The notes under the pieces: generated by a model
What the model was told of the DNA's origin: nothing
The model's database searches: none
The model's input: only the letters and a program-made list of their open reading frames with translations
Shown here: piece by piece, positions 20,500-32,017 of the stretch
How positions within the stretch are numbered: position 1 is the first letter of the stretch
How the letters are laid out: every line of letters starts with the position of its first letter
DNA from: Choristoneura fumiferana
Taxonomy: Eukaryota; Arthropoda; Insecta; Lepidoptera; Tortricidae
DNA length: 64,000 nt
Reading direction: 5' to 3'
NCBI RefSeq assembly: GCF_025370935.1
Contig: NC_133491.1
Span: 15,012,650-15,076,649 of the forward strand
Translations under genes and position numbers: made by a program

Positions 20500-20632
20500 G
20501 AACTAAAAGAATTTCTTTGCTCACCCGCGACCTTATGATAGCTAAGTTTCTTGGAGGAACTGCATGAACACGCATATCTTGCATAAACTTAGCTATCATA
20601 AGGTCGCAGGTGAGCAAAGAAAGTCTCTTAGT
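20500..20632. mobile_element. Fold-back MITE, ~133 bp
   Basis: 'tttgctcacccgcgacctta', 'tgatagctaagttt' is mirrored by 'aaacttagctatca', 'taaggtcgcaggtgagcaaa'. A half copy is recognisable at 61445-61530 ('tggtcgcaggtgagaaa'). Confidence 0.75.
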
Positions 20633-20639
20633 CCACAAT

Positions 20640-21690
20640 GTTTGAGTTTTCAAAAGTTTATACTGAAACGATTAAATGAGGAACTAATAAGTTTTTTTAA
20701 AACACTAGTTTATTATTCCTCGAATTATTTCTAACCTAATTCTAACGCACAATCGCCGTCTGCCATTTAGCACCTTTAACGTCAGATGTTAAATGTGCGC
20801 CGCATTAACGGCAATTTGTCGCAAATCGTTTCAATGCGCGCGCGCAGCTGCCTGCAAATTGCTTGTTGACTCTTCGTATGATTTCAGAGGTTGGACTATT
20901 TATGGATGAGTCTCTTTAATTTATTGGGGTGCTTTCGTCCTGTTCATTATTTGGATGTTTGTACGGGAGTTAAAGATGCATTCACAATGTCAGACATATT
21001 TGGATCGAGCGAGCGTCCAATGTGTATTACGCTTTAAGAAATGAAATGAATAATTTTTTTTCGGGACACCGACAAATAATAGATAAAACAATTTAGAAAA
21101 TAAAAAATATTTACGATTACAAATATTTGTTTGTACCCGAAATGGCCCTTTACGCTGATTTTGCATCATTTTCATCATGGGTCCCACTGAACAGCGTTGT
21201 GGCTTGCCGCAACATTATGCTGATTGGACCCCAATTTATACTACTTATTCGATGTTTTTTATAATTATTATTTCTTCCTAACATGTTTTTTCTGTGTATC
21301 GAATAAGTGTAAATAAATGTCTCTCTCTCTCTCTCTCTCATAACACGCGTGGACTACGGTGCACGAGGCCCCGAGTTCCCATCCTAGTAATAAAAAAAAA
21401 ATGTTTCCGTTTGTTTATTTTTCTTTATCCATTGTGTTAAATCGGATAAAACGGGAAAAATCCTCGAGACTCCATCAACGATCTATTTACATACAAATTT
21501 GTACGGAACCCTCGTCGCGCGAGTCCGACTCGCACTTGAACGGTTTTTTTATAATGTTACGAATAAACGTTTTCTTTTTTTAATGATAACGAGAGTGCAC
21601 GCAGTCGAGTCCCGGAATTGCATTTCTAAGTAATTCAAAAGCCAGAACCAGAACCAACTAATGCTTAATGTGAACGAAACTGCGGGTAAA
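20640..21690. other. Unassigned DNA with a short repeat tail
   Basis: CT dinucleotide microsatellite at 21320-21339 and a 'cggaaccctcgtcgcgcgag' repeat tail at 21501-21550. The 20810-20870 patch is GC-rich ('atgcgcgcgcgcagctgcc'). No gene supported. Confidence 0.45.
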
Positions 21691-21697
21691 ACCTAGT

Positions 21698-21999
21698 CAT
21701 CCCAGCCTATATACGTCCCACTGCTGGGCACAGGCCTCCTCTTAGAACAAGAGGGCTTGGGCCATAGTTCCCACGCGGGCCCAGTGCGGATTGGGAACTT
21801 CACACACACCATTGAATTGCTTCGCAGATTTGTGCAGGTTTCCTCACGATGTTTTCCTTCACCGCAAAGCTCGTGGTAAATCTCAAATGTCATTCCGCAC
21901 ATGAATTTCGAAAAGCTCAGAGGTGCGAGCCGGGGTTCGAACCCACGACCCTCTGCTTGAGAGGCGATAGGTCAAACCACTAGGCCACCACGGCTTTTT
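21698..21999 (-). mobile_element. Full-length tRNA-derived SINE with perfect 15-bp target duplication
   Basis: Flanked by identical CGGGTAAAACCTAGT at 21683-21697 and 22000-22014. In the minus sense: box A TGGCCTAGTGG, box B GGTTCGAACCC (exact RNA polymerase III consensus), unique body, and a 3' end GCAGTGGGACGTATATAGGC leading to GGGATGA. Best-preserved SINE in the window and probably a young insertion. Confidence 0.92.
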
Positions 22000-22044
22000 C
22001 GGGTAAAACCTAGTACTAAACTAATAAAATGGTCTATACACATC

Positions 22045-22175
22045 TGGGAGGCTACTACGGAATTCAAAAATTAAAGTTCGTATCGTACCGTCCCTCTCAC
22101 TCTCGTATTAAAATATTAGCGTCAGCGAGACGGCAAGATACGAAGTTTGAATTTTGCACTTTGTAGTATAAGGCC
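22045..22175. mobile_element. Fold-back element (gctactacg family)
   Basis: 'aagttcgtatcgtaccgtcc' and 'ctctcgtatt' are shared with the tidy palindromes at 50221-50340 and 52204-52335. The right end resembles bases 1-48 of the window. Confidence 0.6.
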
Positions 22176-22189
22176 TGGTGCGAGGTTAT

Positions 22190-22460
22190 TAACAGCACAA
22201 TTATAATTATAACACTTCCCTTGCCGTTGGGGGTTAAAAGTGACCCGAATCGACTCGCACGCAGTCGCGGGCATATAATTGCGCGGCGAGCTTGCGCAGA
22301 CGTCCGACGCCGAGATTTACCGCCGACACGAGGGGCCGATGGACCGAGTACATTGCTGGCCTAATTAGGATAAGTACCCGGGCCCTATTTCACCAACGTG
22401 ACAATTGTCAGTGACATATGTCGAGTGATAAATATATTATTCGTAACAAAATTTATTGAT
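22190..22460. other. Repeat-free GC-rich block, possible regulatory DNA
   Basis: Distinctly GC-rich text ('cgacgccgagatttaccgcc') with a perfect palindromic homeodomain-type site CCTAATTAGG at about 22360. No match to other blocks of this window. Function unknown; proximity to a homeobox gene is the only hint. Confidence 0.3.
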
Positions 22461-22867
22461 AAACAGGCCGTTACCTGCGGCTCCGTCTGCGTTGAATTCA
22501 TTTATCGCTATCCCGCGGGAACTGTGCAATTTCCGGGATAAAAAACTATTCTATGCACCTCAAAAATTAAACTGAAATAATTCGAAATTTTCTCATTATA
22601 AAATTCAACTAGATTGTGTTTATTTAAAGTTTATTTTGCACATGTGAATATTTCTAATTGTTTCGATTTAATTTTAAAGGTGCGCTATGTCCTTCCCCGA
22701 TACAGTACTATTGTCAAGAAGACATTAATATTTAAGGCGTACTCGTATCATAAAGTAAATGATTATATCATGGACAGGGATATTTGGAAATAATTCCGAT
22801 CCGCATTAGCGATCCCTTCAAATAGCGAACCTACTGTGTTAAAAATAAAGTTGTGTTAAATACTTGT

Positions 22868-23045
22868 GATGTATAGATATCATTTAATAATATTGTAAAT
22901 CTGCTTAAAAAAATATACCTCGTTGAGTTTCTCGCCGGATTCTTCTCAACAGAGGTTTTTCCGAACCGGTGGTTGATTTTTTTTGACATTCATGAGTGCT
23001 TGTTATAGCCTAAATTGAATAAAGATATTTTGACTTTGACTTTGA
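22868..23045 (+). mobile_element. LINE 3' end with GACTTT tail
   Basis: 'atatacctcgttgagtttct', 'ttctcaacagaggtttttcc', then 'attttgactttgactttg'. Same element as 33567-33722, at which about 150 bp are nearly identical. Confidence 0.7.
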
Positions 23046-23119
23046 AACTTAAAATATCTGTATCCCGAATTTCATGTAAGTGGGATTAATAAATATTTTT
23101 CTACCAAAAACATATTAAA

Positions 23120-23345
23120 ACTATTTATGCTTGCAAGCGGCAATGTATGGCTAGCAACCCCTTCCAGGGCTGCCCAAGCCACTAATCGACGAGGGTCGCT
23201 TGATTAAGGTGTTCGGGCCGCGGTGATTTCCGGCCTCGTGTTTATTCGGGAAATCAGGCCCTTCAAGTTTTCTTATTTTATTATTGTTTTCCATGTCCTT
23301 TTGTTTATTGCCGGCCATGGTACCCGTAGGGGGTTTTGTATCTTT
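23120..23345. other. Repeat-free block, possible regulatory DNA
   Basis: 'ccttccagggctgcccaagc' to 'ccggccatggtacccgtagg': higher GC than its surroundings, no internal repeats and no matches here. No coding frame of note. Confidence 0.25.
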
Positions 23346-23454
23346 AGTGATGAATGTTTATCTTACAATAGGGGAGTGTCCCAAAAAATATAATTAGTTT
23401 CTCAGTTACATTATCTTTTTTAGAAGCCGTGGTGGGTGGTTTGAGTCCCGGGGA

Positions 23455-24460
23455 AGGATGAACGATAGTTTTTATCCCGGAAAATTGTATAGTTCCAGCG
23501 GGATAGCGATACACGAATACTACGTGGATGGAGTCGCGGGCAACACCTAGTTGTTCATAAATGTTATCTCGTTTTTAATTTGACGTATTTTCCATTTTTA
23601 TTAATTCCATCCGTCTGATTATGATTTAAATAACGCCCGAGTTTTCCTCAATTTGGCGTGCGATATAACATTGAAATTGGTATCTTTTCGGGCGTCATAT
23701 TCCTTCCTAATGTCTTCGCATAAACTGGATGAATGATGTACCGATGGCAAAACAATTTATTTAAATCTTACTTGTTTTTTTATGAGCAAATGACAAAGAA
23801 AAGGTAACATTAAAAAAAACATTACTTAATATTTGTTGCTGTGGCTCGGAAGCATATTTATTAAAACTCTTAAAAGTCTTAAATTAATAATAACACACAC
23901 ACATTGTGGGGGGCTTAAAATCATGCGGTTTGAATATTAAGAAAAATTTAAAGAAAATCTCTGATACAAGCTGACGCTGAATTTCGTCTGCGTCCCAAGA
24001 AAATTACGTTTTTCCCGTACTAAAATACTATCGTTCTGTTTTGATACAGTGTAGTTTTCTGTTTGTGAAATCCAAAGATACAAGATAACTTCATACAAAA
24101 ATTCTAAGTACCCTTTATCATAAGTGTAATAAGTACTGCAGATAATGTTTTTTAAGCTGAGTGGCTGCTGAAATCTGTTCCTTGCTTCTTTATTATTACT
24201 TACCTTGCTTTTTATCCATGTGTCTGTTTTATGTACTTAGGTATTAATTGGTTTCATTAAGCAGTCGTATTGTATTGTAATATATTTTAACGTCTATCTA
24301 CGAGTATATTTAACAAAAAAAAATCCACAAAAACATTCAACAATTTAAATACAAAAAATCTGCCGACGCTCCCGAAGAAACTTCCGAAAGCAATTTTTAA
24401 AAAATTTAACAGCGTGTCATTTGCGAAGATTCGCGGCGGAAGGAGAGGGGAGGGTAATCA
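23455..24460. other. Repeat fragment followed by unassigned AT-rich DNA
   Basis: 23455-23552 is an inverted piece of the CATTTATAATATTAG-type repeat ('gagtcccggggaaggatg', 'gggatagcgata'). The rest shows no supported feature. Confidence 0.4.
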
Positions 24461-24469
24461 ACAATTTAA

Positions 24470-24785
24470 AATTGGGGCTAATCCGGACTGAGCGCGATCA
24501 CTCAGCGAGGTGCCCACGAGTTGGGTAGCTGAGGATTGTCTCGAATTTTCTTTTTGAAATATTTAGGATTGCCGAAAAATACAAAGCTTCTTATTGTTTT
24601 TTTTTTGTATAGAAAAGTCAATTATTAAAACCAATTTCGATATTTATTGATATAAATCACAACTTTTAGATCTTTGCAATAAAAGGAGGAGATTGTGAAT
24701 TCGGGGCTAATCCGGACTGAAAAGCATCGCTCAACAAGGTGCCCACGAGTTAGGCAGCTGAGGATTGCGTCGATTTTCTTTTAAT
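24470..24785 (+). repeat. Two direct copies of an ~85-bp repeat
   Basis: 24473-24557 and 24697-24782 both read 'ggggctaatccggactga', 'gaggtgcccacgagtt' (or 'aaggtgcc...'), 'agctgaggattg'. Spacing is about 225 bp. Non-coding. Confidence 0.7.
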
Positions 24786-24804
24786 TGGGTAGTTTCCTAC
24801 GTAA

Positions 24805-24990
24805 AAATAGTAGATTATACAACAAGAGCACAAAACGAGCCATTTTACCGGACGTTCATATAGCCACCCGAGCCGGTACGGCGAGGGTGGATAGACACGC
24901 CGAGGGGAAAATAGGTTTAAAATGCTCAAGTTTTACACTCCTTTTCACTTGGATTGCGAGGAAATTAAATAGCAACAGCTAGTTGAAACA
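24805..24990 (+). repeat. Dispersed repeat, second copy at 61531-61690
   Basis: 'acaacaagagcacaaaacga', 'gttcatatagccacccgagc', 'ggcgagggtggatagaca' and 'gttttacactc' are shared with the distant copy. The 65-codon frame at 24785 lies in it. Confidence 0.65.
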
Positions 24991-25145
24991 ATTGTTCACT
25001 TGTAGCTTTTATTTTTCATGAATTACTATATAATTATATGTTACTATATGATTTTGATTGATTTTTACTAACGTATAAATAAAAATTATTTAAAAAATAA
25101 TATGTACAAAATGTTTCGTTTCTTCTTAGATGAAGATTTTACTTT

Positions 25146-26756
25146 ATGCACTTGAGCATAAAAAGTAATTTAACTTTTATATCGCTAGCTAAAGACCAGA
25201 GGGCTAGATTAACCCGACACTATACCGAAGACATCCCGGACGTCAGCCTGTACGAGATTAGTATGGCCCTCAAACAGCTTAAGAATGGCAAAGCCCCGGG
25301 TGACGACGGAATTACAGCCGAGCTTCTGAGGGTGGGTGGTAGACCAGTCCTTAAGGGCCTTCAGACGCTGTTTAGTTCCGTCCTTCACCAAGGGAGAACG
25401 CCGAAAGCATGGAACAGAAGTGTGGTGGTGCTCTTCTTCAAAAAAGGTGATAACACCTTGCTGAAGAACTATAGACCCATCTCACTTCTGAGCCATGTTT
25501 ACAAGCTGTTTTCCAGAGTCATCACAAACCGTCTCACACGCAGGCTTGACGACTTCCAGCCTCCCGAACAAGCCGGCTTTCGAAAAGGCTATAGTACCGT
25601 GGACCACATACATGCGTTGCGGCAGGTTATACAGAAGACTGAAGAGTATAACCTCCCCCTTTGTCTTGCATTTGTGGACTACGAGAAAGCCTTCGATTCG
25701 ATCCAGACTTGGGCTGTGCTGCAGGCTCTCCAGCGGTGCCAAGTTGACTATCGGTATATCGAAGTGTTGAAGTGTCTGTACGGAAACGCCACTATGTCCA
25801 TCCGACTACAGGATCAGAGCACTAAGCCTATTCCTCTGCAGCGGGGAGTCAGACAATGTGATGTGATCTCTCCGAAACTGTTCACCGGTGCATTGGAGGA
25901 TGCTTTTAAGGTTCTGGACTGGAAAGGACGAGGCATCAACATTAATGGCGAGTACTTCACTCACCTTCGATTCGCCCACGACATTGTAGTCATGGCTGAG
26001 ACCATGGAGGACCTCGGTGCTATGCTCGCTGACCTCAGTAGAGTTTCCGACCGAGTTGGCCTGCAAATGAACATGGACAAGACGAAAGTCATGTCTAATG
26101 TCCATGTTGTACCAACTCCCGTAATAGTCAAGACTCTGCGCTCGAAGCTCGAAGTCGTCAACAACTATGTATACCTGGGACAAACGGTCCAGTTAGGTAG
26201 GTCCAACTTTGAGAAAGAGATCACTCGTCGAATCCGACTCGGCTGGGCAGTGTTCGGGAAGCTTCGCAGTGTCTTTTCGTCCAAATTACCGCAGTGTTTG
26301 AAGTCAAAAGTCTTTGACCAGTGTGTGTTGCCAGTGATGACATACGGATCTGAGACGTGGGCGCTAACGATGGGCCTCATGAGAAAACTCAAAGTCACTC
26401 AGAGGGCTATGGAGAGGGCTATGCTCTGGGTTTCTCTGCGGGATAGAATTAGAAATGATGATATCCGCAGTAGAACTAAGGTTACCGACATAGCCCGAAG
26501 AATTGCGAAACTAAAGTGGCAGTGGGCGGGGCACATTGCTCGCAGGACTGATGGCCCATGGGGTCAGAAAGTTCTCGAATGGCGTCCGCGGACCGGGAGA
26601 CGAGCTGTCGGTAGGCCTCCAACAAGATGGAGCGACGACTTGGTTAAGATCGCGGGATCGCGGTGGATGCGGAAAGCACAAGACCGGTCTGAGTGGAGAC
26701 TGGAGAGCCTTGGGGGAGGCCTATGTCCAGCAGTGGACGTCTTTCGGCTGACATGA
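25146..26756 (+). pseudogene. RTE-type LINE reverse transcriptase, 5'-truncated, catalytic site altered
   Basis: Open frame of 536 codons; LINE similarity starts near residue 16 (A-K-D-Q-R-A-R-L-T-R). Reverse-transcriptase blocks in order: L-K-N-G-K-A-P-G-D-D-G-I (about 45-56), N-Y-R-P-I-S-L-L, Q-A-G-F-R-K-G-Y-S-T, F-V-D-Y-E-K-A-F-D-S (first catalytic Asp at 178), R-G-V-R-Q-C-D-V-I-S-P (C238 where Gly is usual), and R-F-A-H-D at 275-279. The normal F-A-D-D box has His278 in place of a metal-binding Asp, so polymerase activity should be lost. The apurinic endonuclease domain of full RTE elements is absent. The frame ends in the 3' tail CAGTGGACGTCTTTCGGCTG plus ATGATGATGATGA (to 26769). Long and open, but a dead-on-arrival copy. 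Confidence 0.85.
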
Positions 26757-26769
26757 TGATGATGATGAA

Positions 26770-28098
26770 CGCATTAAAGTTCAGGAGCGGGGCTTGTGAT
26801 GCCTCGAACTTTAATTGGCTCTATCTTTACTATCTTTTGTTATCTTCAAAAGAAAAAAAAAGTCCAATATTTTCTGATATCTAACTGACGGGCAAGGGCG
26901 TTTTCAAAAAAAGTGTACCCTTTCTTTTTTTTCAATTTAAATAAGTGTACCCATATATATTTTTTTCAATTTAAAAAAAATGTTTTTCCTATTTAGAATC
27001 AAGATGACTATCGATTCCGATAGTTAAAAAAAAAACTCAAAAAATTACCGTATTTTCACGTTTTTTTTTCATACACAGTGTCGCCGGGACAAAACTGTCT
27101 CATAAAATTTTGCATGAAAAAATTAATTATAATTTGAATGAAAAGGGTACTTTTTTTTAAACGCCCAATAGATACGTTTATTCCGGGAACTAGTCCATTA
27201 TTTGACCCTAGAATCTTTTCAGTGAATATTCCCGTAAATTCCGGATTGTCCCACGCGTCCTGGACACCCATTCAAGGTGTTTGTTTTTCCTTGAAACTGC
27301 ACAGAACAAATCGACGTGTCAACCGTATTGCATCCCTCTCGTGCTCGTCACATCGCAAACGTAGCTGTCTCGCTCTAAATAACCGGCGCTAATCTTCACC
27401 TGATGCCGAATTATTTCACTCATTTGTGTAAGAAATTGATGGGAATAAATCTAAAGGATATAGTTGTAGAACGTTTTACTTAGGGTTTATTTTTAAGGGG
27501 TCCGCGAATATAAAGGTACACAGAAACAAGCACAAAGGCGACCTTATCCATGATGAGGAATCTCCTCGAGTAGTACGAGTATAATATAGAGCATTCTAGC
27601 ACAAGACCCTTAAGGCTGCCACATACGCTCGGAAATCCGTTTCAGAATTTCGAACGCAGTAAATCTATACAAATCTATGGACCTACCACATTAGCACGGC
27701 AAACTAACGCGTGATAAACTTTGTTTATAACTTTTATCTTGGCACTAGGAATGAGGATCTGCCGAGTCCTACCAAAATTTAGGCGTCCTACCTCCTCCCA
27801 GGGGGTATGGGCAGGGGCCAACGTTTAAAAAATGCAATTCTTACAAACTAGGCGAGTGAGGTGTCATTTTCTATGTATTTTTTTGCGCTGAATCGAATGA
27901 GACCATACTTATAGGATTAATATTTTGCGACATGTAAGGGTTTTTGTTGAAAACATAGAAAACAAAATATTTTTCTTTTAACTCAACCAATTTTGAGTTT
28001 AAGCAACAATATAGGTTTCTCAGGATCACTGAGAGCATCAGTATTGCATCACATCTACATCTTGAGAAACTATTGTTGAGACAGAGTAGTGAGAGTAG
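26770..28098. other. Unassigned AT-rich DNA
   Basis: Several overlapping short frames around 27056-27392 on both strands, none with a domain. A GC-richer portion at 27180-27400 has no recognised content. Confidence 0.4.
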
Positions 28099-28099
28099 A

Positions 28100-28178
28100 G
28101 AGAGATGTGAGTGGCGTTCAAAGGAGGAGGCCTTCTTTCAACAGTTGACGTCTTCCGGCTGATGATGATGATGATGAT
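28100..28178 (+). mobile_element. RTE-type LINE 3' tail
   Basis: 'aggaggccttctttcaacag', 'ttgacgtcttccggctgatg' plus five further ATG units. Confidence 0.65.
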
Positions 28179-28179
28179 G

Positions 28180-30685
28180 GTCATAATTCATTCTCTAGAT
28201 TTTAAGACCTTCAAAGCCTTAAATGAAACACAAGCAAGATGTCACGACATTGCCATAAACAAACAGGCTTATTTATTTCGCAGTGACTTTTATTTAATTT
28301 CCTTTGTCCCTGAAAATAATAACGAAAGCTCGTCATCATTAGGAGCCATCGATCATTAACTTAATGACGGCTACAGATGTTTCTAACCTAATGACGACAC
28401 TTCAGGGACATTCTGACTATGACACTTCAAGGTTCAAACACTTCATTAATTTTCTTTGCGTATTTTAATTCTTGATTATCGTTTAAACAGTAATAAGTAA
28501 TTTGGAGACATCAACTTCATTTGATTTGCAACTTTATTTGTTCAATGTGCCCTTAAAGTTAACAGAAATCTAAAATAACACGGTGTATAATGTGGTTTTG
28601 TTGTTTAGAAATAATTGTACCTGCTTGTTGCTTCTCTTGTATGTGTAAGCTGAGCTTTATAAAGCTATTTGAAACTTGTGGCACCCTCTCTGTTATTTAA
28701 TTGGAAACCACATAATAAAGACAGGCTTTTAGTGAACTAGCTGTTGTCCAAGTGTAGCAAGAAATATATAGATGGCGTTGTAAGCAAATACATTTAAGAA
28801 GGGAGGAAGCTAGCTTCCTGTGCTTTCGGAATAGTTCTACATGTTATCGCTAGATGTCCACACGGACTACGACTTTACTGTTGGTCGCTAGCAAGCTCGG
28901 TAGTGGAGTCGTCAAGTTCTTACACAAACCACTCTCTCTGAATCTCGGAATTCAGAGATTTGTTCTTGAAATATTAAAGCGATTTATTTTAGAAAACAAA
29001 ACGGAATCACCGCAGAAACAGCGCCTGTTTTGTTTGCTTAATTATTTTTTAATTTAAAGTAAAAAAAGCATTTTGACTAACGATCAGAAAACTCCGTTAC
29101 TGAGATAAATAATACCTAAAACAGGTGCTCGATATATTTCGAGCTATCATGAATTTTATTATTACTTAATTCTTTATTTTGCTCGTCTGTTATTGTAATT
29201 CAAACAGCTGAGTAGTGATATTTTTTGCCTGTGTCTGTTCTCTAAACATTACAATCTGTCTGGCCATGTTTAATTTAAGTTTGAATGGGTAACTTCAGTT
29301 TTAGGAAAACATGTTCTATCTATTCTAGACATATTTTAGACTTTATCAATCCTTAAAAAGTGCCTGTTAAAGTATTATAGATACTCTTTAAAGCAAAAGA
29401 GCTCCTTTGACACTGTATTTTTTTTTCTAAAACGGTATAGGGGTTATTTATAAACAAAATAAAATTATCGAAAACTATTTATTTTTTCACGACTTTACTA
29501 TGAACTAGGACTACGGCATAGTACAATGTCTCCCAAAAACGCCTAAATCTAAATTTTTCTTGATTTTCCTAATAAATAATTCAATTTACATTGTTTCCAC
29601 TTAATCTAGAAACAGTTGTTAAGCAAACAGTCGACAGAGTAACCTTAAGAACCAATTTCGTTTGTACAAATATCGTAATCTCTTCATTTTTTACAACAAG
29701 TTGATTGATAAGCTGTTGGACGAAAAAATGCTAAAGGACTACAATTTCTTCTTTATTAATAAAACTATTGAGATTGTTTCATAAACAAAAATATGTATTT
29801 TTATATATTTCGTATATTGAAGTAATGTTTAGATATGTACAGAATATTATGTAGGTAATAAAGCAAAAACATAATATTAGGCTGTATGTAGGTACTTATA
29901 TTAATCAAAATTAGACCTTAAACTACATTTATAGAATCGATTATTGCACAAAACTAATATATAAAGGGTTTTCAAACTTAAAATCTTTTTAAATGTTCTC
30001 AAAAATGGACATATATATTATAAATATGTTGTGTAAAAGATGTGTTTTTATGAGTTTTTACTGGGAAATGGTCTTAAAATTTAGATAATAAGTTCAAAAT
30101 TTATGTTCATTCCACATTTATGTTAAGCAACTGTTGACTATCAAATATCAAATAATTTGTACACTGTATTCAGTCGTGTTATCTTCTAAAAAAATTCTAC
30201 CTGAAACAGTTCTAATTTAAAATAACTCATATGAAATCATTTTACAACATTTTACATTTACTTCAGACGGGGTAGGTACTGTTAAAATTTGTATAAATAA
30301 CATATACTACCCAAAAGCAAAATAGTGGCCACGTGAGTTTCTATTGTTAAAACAAAATACTAGTAGATATAATTATTTATAACATCCCTTGTCTAAAAGT
30401 GGTTTTATTAATACAACATAACACAATACAAATAATTTTCATTCAATTCAATGTATTCCGATAAAAAAGCACATATATTTTGATTTAATTACCGTTGAAA
30501 TCCAAGTGGCCCTTATTTTCTTTTGACTAGTATTAAAGGTTATAAACATTTATTTATTTAACATGTTTTGTACCTCAAAGCAAACCTGATTTTTTATGTA
30601 CTGTTAATTGTACTTTTTTCTATCGATTTCAAAATAATCAAAACAAACTTTACGTTGAATTTCGAGTGCTAATTGTACTTTGATT
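28180..30685. other. AT-rich DNA downstream of the homeobox exon
   Basis: About 2.5 kb without clear repeats or coding frames. Part of it could be 3' UTR or downstream flank of the minus-strand homeobox gene. A candidate AATAAA in the minus sense is at about 30551-30556 ('tttatttattt'). Confidence 0.35.
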
Positions 30686-30688
30686 TAT

Positions 30689-30870
30689 GGTCATCATCTC
30701 GGCCTATATACGTCCTACTGCTGGGCGCATGGCTCTTTTTATAAGAGAGTTTGAGCTGTACTTCTCACACGTGTACAGTGCGGATGGCGTACTTCACACA
30801 GTAGTTCAATCTACTTCACAGGTGTGTGAAAGTTTATTTTACCATAAAGCTTGCGATAAATTCAAAATGG
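30689..30870 (-). mobile_element. Diverged SINE copy
   Basis: 'ggcctatatacgtcctactg', 'agtgcggatggcgtacttca', 'cataaagcttgcgataaatt' follow the order of the SINE at 21698-21999 with many substitutions and a lost tRNA head. Older than the other copies. Confidence 0.65.
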
Positions 30871-31039
30871 AAAAATTGGTTTAGATATCTGATAATGACA
30901 TTGTGTGCAACATTGTTGAAAACAATAGTGGAATCTCGTCACTTCATTTTGCAAAACACTTGACCAATAACATTCTAAATTGTCATTAACATTGAGCGTC
31001 ACTCTATCAAAAAATAACCTATCAAGTACAAACCCAAAC

Positions 31040-31477
31040 TCACATTTCAACGTCTCTACTGTCAAACTTAATTTCTTTCACTTCTTCGGGATTAAAACTT
31101 TTGACAGTGACCTTCCCGATCTCCGAAATATCAGTACTTGAGAGTTTATTAGTAATCTTAGTAATTGATATCCTACTTTCTATATCATTAACATCACAAA
31201 TACTTTCTAATATAACGCCTTTCTCAACTTTTCTCGGTTTTGGCACTACATTTTGTGTTACAGGTTTAGTACTAATATTATTACCCCTTAGTTTGTCACT
31301 TAATATTTTATTGCAGTTCTTCTTAGACATGTCTAAAGCTAGGGGATCTTCTACTGCTTTCGGTTCTTCCTTTTTCTCTTCTGGTTTGTTTTGCTGCTTG
31401 AACTCTGCTACTTCTGCGTTTGTTATGTTATCTTTTTTCTTCCATTTAGTTCTTCTGTTCTGGAACCATATCTTTAC
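31040..31477 (-). CDS. Terminal exon of an NK-like homeobox transcription factor
   Basis: On the minus strand, a polypyrimidine acceptor (ctttctttttcag) at 31478-31479 precedes an open exon of 145 codons plus stop at 31042-31040. It begins V-K-I-W-F-Q-N-R-R-T-K-W-K-K-K, the DNA-recognition helix of a homeodomain (W48, F49, N51, R53 present, Thr at 54). The splice falls between homeodomain positions 44 and 45, a site used by several homeobox genes. Downstream is D-N-I-T-N-A-E-V-A-E, then a Lys/Glu-rich and Ser-rich tail with no further domain. Helix 3 fits the NK class; the D-N-I-T-N-A-E segment suggests an NK7.1-like gene, which I cannot confirm. A nuclear regulator of development is expected. 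Exons for helices 1-2 were not found to 64000 and are presumably beyond it. Confidence 0.82.
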   Translation of the reverse strand, partial: VKIWFQNRRTKWKKKDNITNAEVAEFKQQNKPEEKKEEPKAVEDPLALDMSKKNCNKILSDKLRGNNISTKPVTQNVVPKPRKVEKGVILESICDVNDIESRISITKITNKLSSTDISEIGKVTVKSFNPEEVKEIKFDSRDVEM

Positions 31478-31796
31478 CTGAAAAAGAAAGAAAGAATTTT
31501 GTTACTAAATTATTCCATCTGGGTTAATCATTAATCAACTTTATTCAAAAGCTACTCGTTTGAATTAAAAACGTTTAATTTTTATTCCGTCCGATTTATT
31601 AGTTCCGTCCTCCACCGGACGGATATATTTATTTATAAAGGGAATCTCGGAAATGGCTCTAATAATTTTGATTTCTGGGGGGGATCGATTTAGCTCTCGT
31701 TTAGTGTTTTTAGTTATAATGGTTTTTGTGTCAGAGACTTTTGGTCAATATGGTAGGTTTAGTACGTGATCAAAAATATTATGGAATTTTAGTTTC

Positions 31797-31925
31797 TTTC
31801 CCGAACTTGGCTCTAGAAATGTCGGCACTAACTACATAAGCTATAACGTTTAGCCAGCGTGATATGATACTCGTCCGGGACAACAAATAGTTAATTACCG
31901 ATCGATCCCGGGCCACGGGACTAAG
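31797..31925. repeat. Diverged non-coding duplicate, copy A
   Basis: 'tttcccgaacttggctct', 'gtgatatgata', 'acaacaaatagttaattac' and 'gatcgatcc' align in order with copy B at 32547-32665. It lies in the intron next to the homeobox exon. Contains the homeodomain-type core TTAATTA. Confidence 0.7.
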
Positions 31926-32017
31926 GCAATTAAACCTTTATTTTGTAGTTTGTCTGTTCTGTACCTCAAAAGGTTACCCTACTAATAGTTAGTAAAAGTT
32001 GTTTTTATAAACTACTA

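Noticed and set aside
31101..31481. 126-codon plus-strand frame rich in Leu/Ser/Phe that looks like membrane segments
   Set aside because: It is the exact antisense of the Lys/Glu-rich homeobox exon, which has the diagnostic helix and splice site.
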